This document shows, piece after piece, positions 1 to 6,011 of a DNA stretch of 6,011 bases. Under the pieces are notes generated by a model. That model was not told the origin of the DNA, did not search any database, and worked only from the letters and a program-made list of their open reading frames with translations. Made by a program: the position numbers and the translations under genes. Numbering within the stretch: position 1 is the first letter of the stretch; the number at the start of each line of letters is the position of its first letter. The stretch covers positions 1 through 6,011 of the forward strand of contig JAQSXM010000234.1 in the NCBI GenBank assembly GCA_029256645.1, read 5' to 3'. Origin of the DNA: Sporomusa sp. GTDB lineage: Bacteria; Bacillota_C; Negativicutes; Sporomusales; Sporomusaceae.

Positions 1-618
1 TATCAGCTTAATCCCTAATCCTACAAATATGGTTCCCGTTACCCAACGAAAATACTGCTCCAACTCCTGTTTAGAAACAAGCCATTGCCTTACGAAACTC
101 GACGCTTGTGCGTAGAGAATAAGCACCACCAAGCCAAGTACAAAGAATATGAATCCATATAAAAACATTGTAATGGCTGCCAATTCACTGTTGGCATCAA
201 TAAATTGTGGGAAAAAGCTCATAAAAAATATTGCAGTTTTTGGATTTAATGCTGAAGTTAAAAAGCCTTTTATAAATAAGTTCTTAGTCGGTTCTTCTTT
301 CATCAGCTCAATATTACCGGTGATAGACTTTTTACTGCTAATGGTTTGAATACCAATGAATAGCATATACAACGCACCGCAGATTTTTATAATACCGTAT
401 AGCGTTGCCGATTGTTGAAGAATAACAACTAAACCCAGTGCAGCAAATAATGCGTATAAAAAATCCCCTGAGCTCGCTCCAAATGCTGAAATTAAAGCAG
501 CTCTCCGTCCTTGCGCTATCCCTCGCGTCATAACATACAGTGTATTCGGTCCAGGCATTAACACCAAGGCTAAAGATGCTATGATAAAAAACACTAAGTT
601 ATGCAGGTTGATAACCAT
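1..618 (-). CDS. LysE/RhtB-family amino-acid exporter (3' end cut by window edge)
   Basis: The minus-strand reading frame is open from an ATG at 618 to the window edge, giving 206 residues without a stop. This family is usually about 205-210 residues, so only a few C-terminal residues are missing. Seen in the sequence: a hydrophobic first helix (about 6-22) running into the family hallmark MPGPN (21-25), then YVMTRGIAQGRRAAL; membrane segments near 42-66, 72-92, 115-135, 145-170 and 190-206; the conserved NPK (125-127) and FFPQF (135-139); and a C-terminal TGTIFVGLGIKL block. The family exports amino acids or related small metabolites (lysine, homoserine, threonine, others) across the inner membrane; the substrate here cannot be told. 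The start is supported by GAAGGT six bases upstream and by a promoter about 58 bp upstream. It follows the efflux operon in the same direction but is separated from it by a terminator and has its own promoter, so it is probably an independent unit. Confidence 0.93.
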   Translation of the reverse strand, partial: MVINLHNLVFFIIASLALVLMPGPNTLYVMTRGIAQGRRAALISAFGASSGDFLYALFAALGLVVILQQSATLYGIIKICGALYMLFIGIQTISSKKSITGNIELMKEEPTKNLFIKGFLTSALNPKTAIFFMSFFPQFIDANSELAAITMFLYGFIFFVLGLVVLILYAQASSFVRQWLVSKQELEQYFRWVTGTIFVGLGIKLI

Positions 619-675
619 CAGTTTACCTTCTTTCTTCTCCAGCCAAGATAATTTTCCAGGAAGAATAATACAATC

Positions 676-684
676 ATTATAACA
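676..684 (-). promoter_or_regulatory. Extended -10 promoter for the LysE-family gene
   Basis: On the minus strand the bases TGTTATAAT form a perfect TATAAT -10 box with the TG of an extended -10 element. No good -35 box lies 16-18 bp upstream (CCATGA at 699-704 is poor), which is tolerated in extended -10 promoters. The box sits about 58 bp before the ATG at 618, leaving a leader of roughly 50 nt with a normal ribosome binding site. Assignment as a sigma-A-type promoter is inference from the motif. Confidence 0.6.
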
Positions 685-750
685 CATCATACCCTATATC
701 ATGGCTGCATACTGGTTTTTGACGCATTTCTTGCGGTATTGGATTAGGCA

Positions 751-790
751 CCCGCTCCTTGTTCCCGACAAGGGGACGGTGGTTCTGTCT
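751..790. repeat. REP-like GC-rich hairpin element
   Basis: This block is GC-rich inside otherwise AT-rich intergenic DNA. It contains a perfect 6-bp hairpin, CCTTGT (757-762) and ACAAGG (768-773) with loop TCCCG, flanked by GGGGACGGTGGTTCTGTC (772-789). From memory, motifs reading GACAGAACCACCGTCCCC recur as dispersed repeats in many Firmicutes and other genomes, often near REP-associated tyrosine transposase (Y1_Tnp) genes. Only one copy lies here and no transposase is present, so repeat status is an inference from the recognised motif. It may be a non-autonomous or leftover element. Confidence 0.5.
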
Positions 791-840
791 TCATCGGAGC
801 CAATACTCTCATTAATCTACCTTTGCTTACCTGCTGTGAC

Positions 841-886
841 TAACAAAAACAAAACCTCCACCTAGCTATAGAATATCAGGTGGAGG
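841..886 (-). terminator. Rho-independent terminator
   Basis: A perfect 9-bp stem is formed by CCTCCACCT (855-863) and AGGTGGAGG (878-886) with a 14-nt loop. On the minus strand it is followed by the T-rich run TTTTGTTTTTGTTA (854-841), the layout of an intrinsic terminator for leftward transcription. It is the first strong terminator downstream of the RND pump gene and lies upstream of the LysE-family promoter, so it most likely ends the efflux operon transcript. On the plus strand the stem has no T-tract, so it is unlikely to work in that direction. Confidence 0.8.
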
Positions 887-1160
887 CAAACCTTATCGAA
901 TCATATGTACAACTGCCATCAAGCAGTATAGAAAAGGCAAAAAACGATTAGCAAATGTTACATCTGCTTTGCAGCTTTTGATGATGATAAAAGCAGGCCC
1001 AAAACTTTATTATCAGAGTTAATTAAATTAGATGTCCTCCAGAAACTTTAAGATACTTGTATCAAGCTTATCCTTCGGTTCTCAGATATACATCTTTATT
1101 GTTTCTTCACATTTGAGATGCCCACAATTTCAGATTTTAGCTGCCGCTTTTTAGGATAGG
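887..1160. other. Non-coding gap between pump gene and its terminator; possible gene remnant
   Basis: No convincing gene is present on either strand in these 274 bases. Plus-strand translation gives only short open stretches: one reads NLIESYVQLPSSSIEKAKND then a stop (889-951), another reads FDDDKSRPKTLLSELIKLDVLQKL then a stop (about 978-1052). They are in different frames with no usable start, and could be pieces of a decayed gene or chance. A near-perfect 19-bp palindrome lies at 950-968 (AGCAAATGT and ACATCTGCT about one central base, one mismatched pair). If the terminator at 841-886 serves the pump operon, this stretch is its 3' untranslated region. Confidence 0.4.
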
Positions 1161-4100
1161 TCAGTTCAGATTTAGGTGTGATTCGGAAGTACTATGTAGA
1201 CTCTGATTAGATTTAGCTTTATACCACGCCGCATACATTGTGGGTAATACCAATAGTGTCAATATAGTTGCACCAAATAACCCGCTAGCAATGGCGACAG
1301 CCATCGGACCCCAAAAGATGCTGGAAACCAGGGGGATCATTCCCAGGATAGCTGCTGCTGCTGTTAATAATATGGGTCGAAAACGTATGAGAGTAGCATT
1401 AATGATAGCATCCCATAATGTCTCGCCGGCAGCTTGCTGCTGATCAATTTGATCCATCAGAATGACCGAGTTTCTCATAATAATTCCAGCCAGGGCCAAA
1501 ATCCCCAACTGGACAACAAAGCCCATAGGCTTTCCTGTTATCAGCAGTCCAATGGTAACACCAATGATACCAAGCGGAGCAGTCAGCAGAGTTAATACCA
1601 TTTTAGGGATATTCTGCAGCTGAATCATTAATAGGATCATAATCGCTATAATCATTACCGGTACAGGTTTGGAGATAAACTCGGAAGCTTTGATGCTAGA
1701 TTCCTTCGAGCCATCGTATTCGATACTATAGCCAACCGGCAGTGAAGCCTGCAGTTCGTCAAGACTTTTGTACACTTGTTCCGTGACATCGTCACCGGTT
1801 GAACCGGGTTTAATTTCTGCCTGAACGATAATCATGGGATTTAGATTATACCGGTAAATTAGCCCTTCTTCTGCATCAAATTTGATTTTTGCAATTTGAT
1901 CGAGAGGAACATACTTACCGTTGCCAATATGAATGTTGAGGTCTTTCAGACGGGATGGATCATTACGATTCTCGGCATCAAAGCGAAAGACCATACTAAC
2001 GGTTTTATCACCGTCCCGAAATTCGGAAACCGGCGCACCAGATAACTGTGCTTGAAGAGAAGTGGACAAAGTTTGGGAAGCGATACCTAACTTTCTAGCT
2101 TTGTCCTGATCAATTTCCAGATGGATCACTTTACTTTTTTCATGCCAGTTTAAATTTGTACTGTTCACGCTGGGATTAGCCGCCATAATTTTTTCAACCT
2201 GTTTGGCAATTTCCCGGACTTTATCATGGTCGGCACCTTTTACGCGCAGCATAACCGGATAGTCAGCACTCGGGCCATTAGCGATAACCTTACTATGGGC
2301 CAGAACCTCGGGGAATTCATCATTTAGAAGCTTATTTAGCTTGATCTGCAATTGGTCACGACCCACAGCATCTTTGGCCACAATAACAAACTCGGAAAAG
2401 TTAGGTTTGTTGAATGTAGGCTCAAAACTTAAGACGAAACGGGGAGCGCCTTCACCTACATGATACGTATAGAAATCAATCAACGGATCTCCAGCTAATT
2501 TTTCAGCAAACTGTCGAGCGATTTCATCACTGCTTTTAACATTAGCACCTTCTGGTAGTTGTAACTGAATGATGAGCTCCGGGCGGGTAGATGAAGGAAA
2601 AAATTCCTGTCTAACTAATCCAAGTAAAGCAATCGCTGCAAAAAAGCAGCCCGCGGTAGCGGTTAACACTAGTTTACGGTGGCTCAGGCACCAAATTAAA
2701 ACTTGTTTAAACAATAGATAAAATTTAGAGTTATGTAAGTTAGCCCCATCCCCGCCATGGGTTTTAGGCTTAATTTTGATGAATAAGTAACCTAATAGGG
2801 GCGTGGCCGTACCGGCGACGATCCATGAGGTAAGTAACGAAATAGCTACAACAGAAAAGATGGTGGTACAAAACTCAGAAGCACTGCCTGGTGCGAAACC
2901 AACAGGAATGAACCCGGCAACGGTGACAAGCTCACCAGTTAAGCGCGGATATGCGGTAGAGGTATAGGCAAAACAAGCTGCATCAAATCTGCTCCAGCCT
3001 TCTTCCAGCTTAACAACCATGGTTTCAATGGTTATAATTGCATCGTCAACCAGCAGCCCCAAGGCAATAATAAGAGCTCCCAAAGATATTCGCTGCAGGT
3101 CAATCCCCATAAGGTTCATAAAGGTGAATACGATCCCAATAACCAAAGGAATGCATAACGCCACGATTATACCGGAACGCACACCAAGGCTGGCAAAGCT
3201 TACAATAAGGACGATAATGATCGCTTCAGTCAACGATTTAACAAACTCATTAATTGAGGTTTCTACTACTTTCGGTTGGTTGACAGTCTGATGAAGCTCC
3301 AGTCCGGCAGGCAATTCTTTCCTGACCTGCGCAATTGTTTTCTCAAGGTTTTCCCCAAGAGTAAGAATATTACCGCCTGGTTCCATTGCCAGCGAAATTC
3401 CCAGGGCTGGAACACCATTAAAATAAAATTTAGGGTCGCTTGGCTCGGCGTAGGCCCGGGTGACTTTGGCTATATCGCCTAACCGGAAAGTACGGCCGCC
3501 TGCTTGAATCGGCGTTTCGCGCAGCTGATCAAGATTTTCAAATATACCAGTAACCCGCAAATACATATTATCAGTGGCGGTTTCCAGCATACCGGCAGCA
3601 GACAGGGAGTTCTGGGTCTGCAGAGTGGCAGTGATTAAGCTGGGATCGATGCCTAATTGAGCGAGCTTACTATTTTCTATTTCAATATAGATTTTCTCAC
3701 TCTGTACCCCTAATAATTGCACTTTTTTTACGCTGGCAACACCAAGTAGGATACGACGAATTTTTTCGGCTTTTTCCCGCATTTCTTCATAAGAATAGCC
3801 GTCACCAGTTAAGGCATAGATTACACCGTATACCTCGTCAAACCGGTCATTAAACTGAGGAGTCATGACGCCACTTGGCAATGAACTGGTCATATCATTG
3901 ACCATGTTGCGGGCTTCTACCCATCTGCCGCGGACGTCTGCCTTCGGTACCGTATCTTTGAGATTGACATAAATGACACTGTACCCAGGAGTAGAATAGC
4001 TTTTCAGAAAATCAAGACCAGGTAAATCCTGGAGCTTTTTTTCAATCTTGTCGGTAACCTGTTCCTCTATTTGACGGGCAGTAGCTCCTGGCCAGGCAAC

Positions 4101-4253
4101 CGTAACGACCATTTGTTTAATGGTGAAATCAGGGTCTTCCATACGACCTAACTTATTATAAGAAAAGATGCCGGCAAGGAAAAAAAGAATGATAAAGAAA
4201 TAAATGAATTGTTTATGCTCAAGGGACCATTTTGTTAAATTAAAACCAGTCAT
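1161..4253 (-). CDS. RND-family (AcrB-like, HAE1 type) multidrug efflux pump, inner-membrane permease
   Basis: This 1030-residue protein is full length for an AcrB-type pump (usually 1000-1050). Layout: TM1 about 14-33, first periplasmic porter/docking loop about 34-337, TM2-TM7 about 339-546, second large periplasmic loop about 549-860, TM8-TM12 about 862-1010, short hydrophilic tail. Seen motifs are GRMEDPDF (36-43), WPGATARQIEEQV (54-66), the TM4 proton-relay pair VDDAI with Asp403-Asp404, and RFRPILLT (957-964), whose Arg957 and Thr964 match AcrB Arg971 and Thr978. The AcrB Lys940 position is arginine here (Arg927 in IMRNSVIL). The family uses proton-motive force to pump drugs, solvents or metabolites from periplasm or membrane through an adaptor and outer-membrane channel; the substrate is unknown. 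The acidic TM4 pair and lack of metal-site motifs favour the drug-type over the heavy-metal branch. Its ATG overlaps the adaptor stop (ATGA, 4250-4253) and is preceded by GGTGA six bases upstream, indicating translational coupling. Confidence 0.97.
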   Translation of the reverse strand: MTGFNLTKWSLEHKQFIYFFIILFFLAGIFSYNKLGRMEDPDFTIKQMVVTVAWPGATARQIEEQVTDKIEKKLQDLPGLDFLKSYSTPGYSVIYVNLKDTVPKADVRGRWVEARNMVNDMTSSLPSGVMTPQFNDRFDEVYGVIYALTGDGYSYEEMREKAEKIRRILLGVASVKKVQLLGVQSEKIYIEIENSKLAQLGIDPSLITATLQTQNSLSAAGMLETATDNMYLRVTGIFENLDQLRETPIQAGGRTFRLGDIAKVTRAYAEPSDPKFYFNGVPALGISLAMEPGGNILTLGENLEKTIAQVRKELPAGLELHQTVNQPKVVETSINEFVKSLTEAIIIVLIVSFASLGVRSGIIVALCIPLVIGIVFTFMNLMGIDLQRISLGALIIALGLLVDDAIITIETMVVKLEEGWSRFDAACFAYTSTAYPRLTGELVTVAGFIPVGFAPGSASEFCTTIFSVVAISLLTSWIVAGTATPLLGYLFIKIKPKTHGGDGANLHNSKFYLLFKQVLIWCLSHRKLVLTATAGCFFAAIALLGLVRQEFFPSSTRPELIIQLQLPEGANVKSSDEIARQFAEKLAGDPLIDFYTYHVGEGAPRFVLSFEPTFNKPNFSEFVIVAKDAVGRDQLQIKLNKLLNDEFPEVLAHSKVIANGPSADYPVMLRVKGADHDKVREIAKQVEKIMAANPSVNSTNLNWHEKSKVIHLEIDQDKARKLGIASQTLSTSLQAQLSGAPVSEFRDGDKTVSMVFRFDAENRNDPSRLKDLNIHIGNGKYVPLDQIAKIKFDAEEGLIYRYNLNPMIIVQAEIKPGSTGDDVTEQVYKSLDELQASLPVGYSIEYDGSKESSIKASEFISKPVPVMIIAIMILLMIQLQNIPKMVLTLLTAPLGIIGVTIGLLITGKPMGFVVQLGILALAGIIMRNSVILMDQIDQQQAAGETLWDAIINATLIRFRPILLTAAAAILGMIPLVSSIFWGPMAVAIASGLFGATILTLLVLPTMYAAWYKAKSNQSLHSTSESHLNLN

Positions 4254-5377
4254 AATGAGTCACCGCCGAATTTAACTTTTTGCCCCTCTTTGAGTTTATG
4301 TACTCCGGCAATGACGATCCGGTCCCCTTGCTGCAGGCCGCTTAGTACTTGAATGGTCCCATTGCCGAAGCTGCCAGTTTGAATGGGGCAAAGTGTCAGT
4401 ACGTCCTCTTTTATCAACCACACTTTGGGCATATCGCCATCTTGATAGACAGCAGCCAGCGGAATCATTACACTGGACTTCATATTGTTATTACCTACGA
4501 TAACGGCAGCAGTCATTCCTAGTTTTATTTCCGCCGGCGGGTTGATCAAGCTAATGCGGACTTTAAAGGTACGAGTGGCTTGATCTGCCATAGGAGCAAC
4601 CTCTCTAATCGTGCCATTTACAGTCACATTGGGCAGCGCCCAAAAAGCAACTTTAACTTGCCCGGCTTTACGCAATTCTTCTATACGGTTTTCCGGGACA
4701 CTAATTTCCGCCTCACGTTCACCATCTTGCACGACAGTAATGACGGTTTGTCCGGCAGTCACCACTTGCCCCATTTCAGCAGTTATACTGGTAATAACGC
4801 CCGGTTTATCGGCCCGTAAGAGACTATAATCTAATTGATTACTCCCCTGCGTATGTTGGGCGGAGGCCTGCCGTACGGCGGCGAGGGCTACTTCATAGGA
4901 GCTGGTATATTGGTCATATTGGGCGCGGCTGATCGCACCGGTTTCTAATAATTGACGATAGCGGTTCAGATTGCTTTCAGCAAGCTTAAGTTGCGATTCA
5001 GCAGAAGCTACCTGGGCTGAACTGCTGCTTACGTTTTGTTGAAGATCTCTCGGATCAATTTGCATTAAGACATCACCGGCATTAACTGTGCTGCCGAGTT
5101 GAACGTTACGTTTTAAAATTTTTCCACTGACCTGAAAGCCGAGTTGGCTTTCATACCGTCCGCGAACTTCTCCTGAATATGTATAGCCTTGTGCTGCTCC
5201 TGTAGTACCGATGACAGCAGTGCGCACTATTGTAATTTCTTCAGTTGCCGGTTTAATACTGTTATGTTTGGCCCATAAAAGGCTGCTGCCGATAACGCAT
5301 GCACCGATTCCTACTACAATTAAGCCGTAAACTAGTTTCTTACTGGGCAGCTTGGTCAAAAATTTTAACTGTTTCAT
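4250..5377 (-). CDS. RND efflux periplasmic adaptor (membrane-fusion protein, HlyD/AcrA-like)
   Basis: This 375-residue protein is the usual size for an RND adaptor. It bridges the inner-membrane pump and an outer-membrane channel. Domains seen: a basic N-terminus and hydrophobic segment (15-35); first lipoyl half-motif with FQVSGKILKRNVQLGSTVNAGD (81-102) and QIDPRD; an alanine/glutamine-rich helical hairpin of modest length (about 113-178, including QVASAESQLKLAESNLNRY); second lipoyl half-motif LLRADKPGVITSITAEMGQVVTAGQ (186-210); a beta-barrel domain (about 218-295, with LGMTAAVIV); and a membrane-proximal domain (about 300-372, with IPLAAVYQDGD and GLQQGDRIVIAGVHKLKEGQKV). Residues 24-27 (IGAC) could be a lipobox with Cys27 acylated, as in AcrA; otherwise the segment is a signal anchor. 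The ATG at 5377 overlaps the preceding gene's stop (ATGA) and has AAAGGAG seven bases upstream. The downstream pump is almost certainly its partner. Confidence 0.96.
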   Translation of the reverse strand: MKQLKFLTKLPSKKLVYGLIVVGIGACVIGSSLLWAKHNSIKPATEEITIVRTAVIGTTGAAQGYTYSGEVRGRYESQLGFQVSGKILKRNVQLGSTVNAGDVLMQIDPRDLQQNVSSSSAQVASAESQLKLAESNLNRYRQLLETGAISRAQYDQYTSSYEVALAAVRQASAQHTQGSNQLDYSLLRADKPGVITSITAEMGQVVTAGQTVITVVQDGEREAEISVPENRIEELRKAGQVKVAFWALPNVTVNGTIREVAPMADQATRTFKVRISLINPPAEIKLGMTAAVIVGNNNMKSSVMIPLAAVYQDGDMPKVWLIKEDVLTLCPIQTGSFGNGTIQVLSGLQQGDRIVIAGVHKLKEGQKVKFGGDSL

Positions 5378-5607
5378 TGGTTTGCTCCTTTACTTTCGCT
5401 ATGTTTCAAGGGTATACACTGAAATACCGGGGGGTCGTATGCCAGGAGATGAATCATCGGTCCAGCACAGATGATTTCGATTCTGCCGACCTGTCTGCCT
5501 TCCCAAGTCCAGGTCTGCTTCAATTCGGATACAAGTTGATTAATTTGTTCCTGTGACAGCGAGGAATCTGCCGTGACAGGGATCCCTTGAATAATAATGG
5601 TACACAC
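5374..5607 (-). CDS. Small protein of unknown function, first gene of the efflux operon
   Basis: A 77-residue protein beginning at a GTG (reads MCTIIIQGIPVTADSS). I do not recognise a family. It looks like a soluble alpha/beta protein: a beta strand (CTIIIQGI, 2-9), a helix (SLSQEQINQLVSELKQTW, about 15-33), a second strand (GRIEIICAG, about 41-49), a short hydrophobic stretch (MIHLLAY) and a polar lysine/serine tail. It has three cysteines (2, 48, 65) with no recognisable metal motif, and no signal peptide or membrane helix. The GTG is chosen over an in-frame TTG at 5628 because an ideal GGAGGAG lies five bases before it and the TTG would place that site inside the gene. Its TGA overlaps the adaptor ATG by four bases (ATGA), so it is cotranscribed and probably translationally coupled with the pump genes. 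Good translation signals and position argue it is a real gene; its role is open (accessory, sensor or leader peptide). Confidence 0.75.
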   Translation of the reverse strand: MCTIIIQGIPVTADSSLSQEQINQLVSELKQTWTWEGRQVGRIEIICAGPMIHLLAYDPPVFQCIPLKHSESKGANQ

Positions 5608-5612
5608 TTTTG

Positions 5613-5619
5613 CTCCTCC
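5613..5619 (-). promoter_or_regulatory. Ribosome binding site that fixes the small gene's GTG start
   Basis: The minus strand reads GGAGGAG, close to a full anti-16S match, five bases before the GTG at 5607-5605. This spacing decides between that GTG and the in-frame TTG at 5628, which has no comparable site upstream. Confidence 0.8.
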
Positions 5620-5666
5620 AAATAACAAAATTCCAGGTGCTAAATTCTATTAAAAGACCCCCTTAG

Positions 5667-5688
5667 TTAATTGACTTAATTCAATTAA
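5667..5688. promoter_or_regulatory. Candidate TetR-family operator for the efflux operon
   Basis: A perfect inverted repeat has arms TTAATTGA (5667-5674) and TCAATTAA (5681-5688) around a 6-bp spacer. A second, overlapping palindrome, TTAATTCAATTAA (5676-5688), shares the right arm, so the site contains three TTAATT-type half-sites. It lies between the repressor gene's terminator and the first efflux gene, where a TetR-type repressor would be expected to bind. Promoter boxes are not clear: a minus-strand TAGAAT (5644-5649) could be the -10, and 17 bp upstream of it the -35 position (AATTAA, 5667-5672) would fall inside the left arm. This would let a bound repressor block polymerase. The AT-richness raises the chance of a coincidental palindrome; binding is inferred. 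Confidence 0.55.
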
Positions 5689-5694
5689 TTGGTG

Positions 5695-5727
5695 AAAAAA
5701 AGCGCTCATTCAGGTTTCTGAAAAGCG
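5695..5727 (-). terminator. Rho-independent terminator of the TetR-family gene
   Basis: On the minus strand a hairpin is formed by CGCT (5727-5724) with AGCG (5706-5703) and TTCAG (5722-5718 region) with CTGAA (5713-5709), enclosing a 4-nt loop (5714-5717) and a small internal loop. It is followed by seven T residues (5701-5695). It begins 12 bases after the regulator's stop codon, so the regulator and efflux genes probably form separate transcripts, although readthrough is possible. Confidence 0.75.
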
Positions 5728-5738
5728 TTTTTCGTTTG

Positions 5739-6011
5739 CTAGTAAAATTCGTTGTTTATAAGAAGCTGGATAGTATCCCGCTTCGCTCCTAAGGCAGTTT
5801 CAATAAGCTTTCCTGCCAGTTTAAACTGATAATGAAGTAATTCTGCAGGTACTTTTTCATAAATTGCATTAATCAAAGAATCAAGAATGGCTAGAACTAT
5901 ATTGACTATAGCTTGTGGATGAGCCGCATTAAAATAGCGTTCACGGTTTCCTTCCTCAATAATTTCCAGCAATAATGGTGTCAGTAGCCGGTCACCTTGC
6001 CGGGCTAACTT
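5739..6011 (-). CDS. TetR/AcrR-type transcriptional regulator, C-terminal part (5' end outside window)
   Basis: The minus-strand frame is open from the window edge to a TAG at 5739-5741, giving 90 C-terminal residues. The N-terminal helix-turn-helix lies outside, so the call rests on the ligand-binding half. It reads LTPLLLEIIEEGNRERYFNA followed by AHPQAIVNIVLAILDSL. This is the pattern of many TetR/AcrR repressors (a helix ending EEGN-R-x-x-F, then a HP-containing turn and a hydrophobic helix), followed by amphipathic helices ending LINNEFY. Such proteins repress efflux genes until a small ligand binds this domain. Position directly upstream of the pump operon, in the same direction, with an inverted repeat between, makes it the likely local repressor. 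Hits to the TTG at 5972 as a start are not credible, because homologous sequence continues upstream of it. Confidence 0.8.
   Translation of the reverse strand, partial: KLARQGDRLLTPLLLEIIEEGNRERYFNAAHPQAIVNIVLAILDSLINAIYEKVPAELLHYQFKLAGKLIETALGAKRDTIQLLINNEFY

Noticed and set aside
149..349. Plus-strand open frame of 66 codons
   Set aside because: It lies antisense inside the LysE/RhtB-family gene, whose minus-strand translation shows clear family motifs; it has no protein-like character of its own.
950..968. 19-bp near-palindrome as a terminator or operator
   Set aside because: It has almost no loop and no T-tract, so it is not a terminator. It is not near a recognisable promoter, so operator function is unsupported; kept only as a note in the gap entry.
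3019..3482. Plus-strand open frames opposite the pump gene (also 1240-1443)
   Set aside because: These are antisense shadows of the RND coding sequence, with no plausible ribosome binding site or recognisable content.
4580..4829. Two overlapping plus-strand open frames opposite the adaptor gene
   Set aside because: They are antisense to a strongly supported adaptor coding region, and overlap each other in different frames.
5299..5556. Plus-strand open frame of 85 codons
   Set aside because: It runs antisense across the adaptor start and the small gene, both with strong translation signals; nothing supports its expression.
5608..5628. TTG at 5628 as the start of the small operon-leading gene
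   Set aside because: It would place the GGAGGAG ribosome binding site inside the coding region; the GTG at 5607 has ideal spacing.
1..6011. CRISPR array, tRNA, rRNA or intact insertion sequence
   Set aside because: No regularly spaced direct repeats, no tRNA cloverleaf, no rRNA-like stretch and no transposase were seen in the window.

Overview
The window looks like part of a low-to-moderate GC bacterial chromosome. The best guess is a diderm Firmicute (Negativicutes, for example a Pelosinus/Sporomusa-like organism). This is inferred from Firmicute-style strong Shine-Dalgarno sites (GGAGGAG, AAAGGAG), AT-rich non-coding DNA and TTG/GTG/ATG start use, combined with a tripartite RND efflux pump that only makes sense in a cell with an outer membrane. 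No rRNA or other taxonomic marker is present, so the assignment is tentative. Every gene that can be supported lies on the minus strand, so transcription runs from high to low coordinates.

In transcription order: (1) 6011-5739 is the C-terminal part of a TetR/AcrR-type repressor, truncated by the window edge and followed at once by an intrinsic terminator (5727-5695). (2) The short gap 5694-5608 contains a perfect 8+8 bp inverted repeat (5667-5688), the natural candidate operator for that repressor. (3) A three-gene unit follows, joined by two ATGA stop/start overlaps: a 77-aa protein of unknown function (5607-5374), a periplasmic membrane-fusion/adaptor protein (5377-4250) and a 1030-aa RND inner-membrane efflux pump (4253-1161). 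No outer-membrane channel gene is present in the window. (4) A non-coding stretch (1160-619) holds an intrinsic terminator (886-841) lying about 275 bp after the pump stop, a short REP-like hairpin (751-790) and an extended -10 promoter. (5) That promoter serves a LysE/RhtB-type amino-acid exporter (618-1), which lacks only its last few residues at the window edge.

Functionally, the core is a regulated drug/solvent-type efflux locus. A TetR repressor probably senses a substrate and releases the promoter of the small-protein/adaptor/pump operon. The pump uses proton-motive force to move substrates into the adaptor-bridged channel, with the outer-membrane partner supplied from elsewhere. The exporter at the left end appears to be a separate transcription unit. 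The least explained parts are the small coupled protein at the head of the operon and the long gap after the pump.
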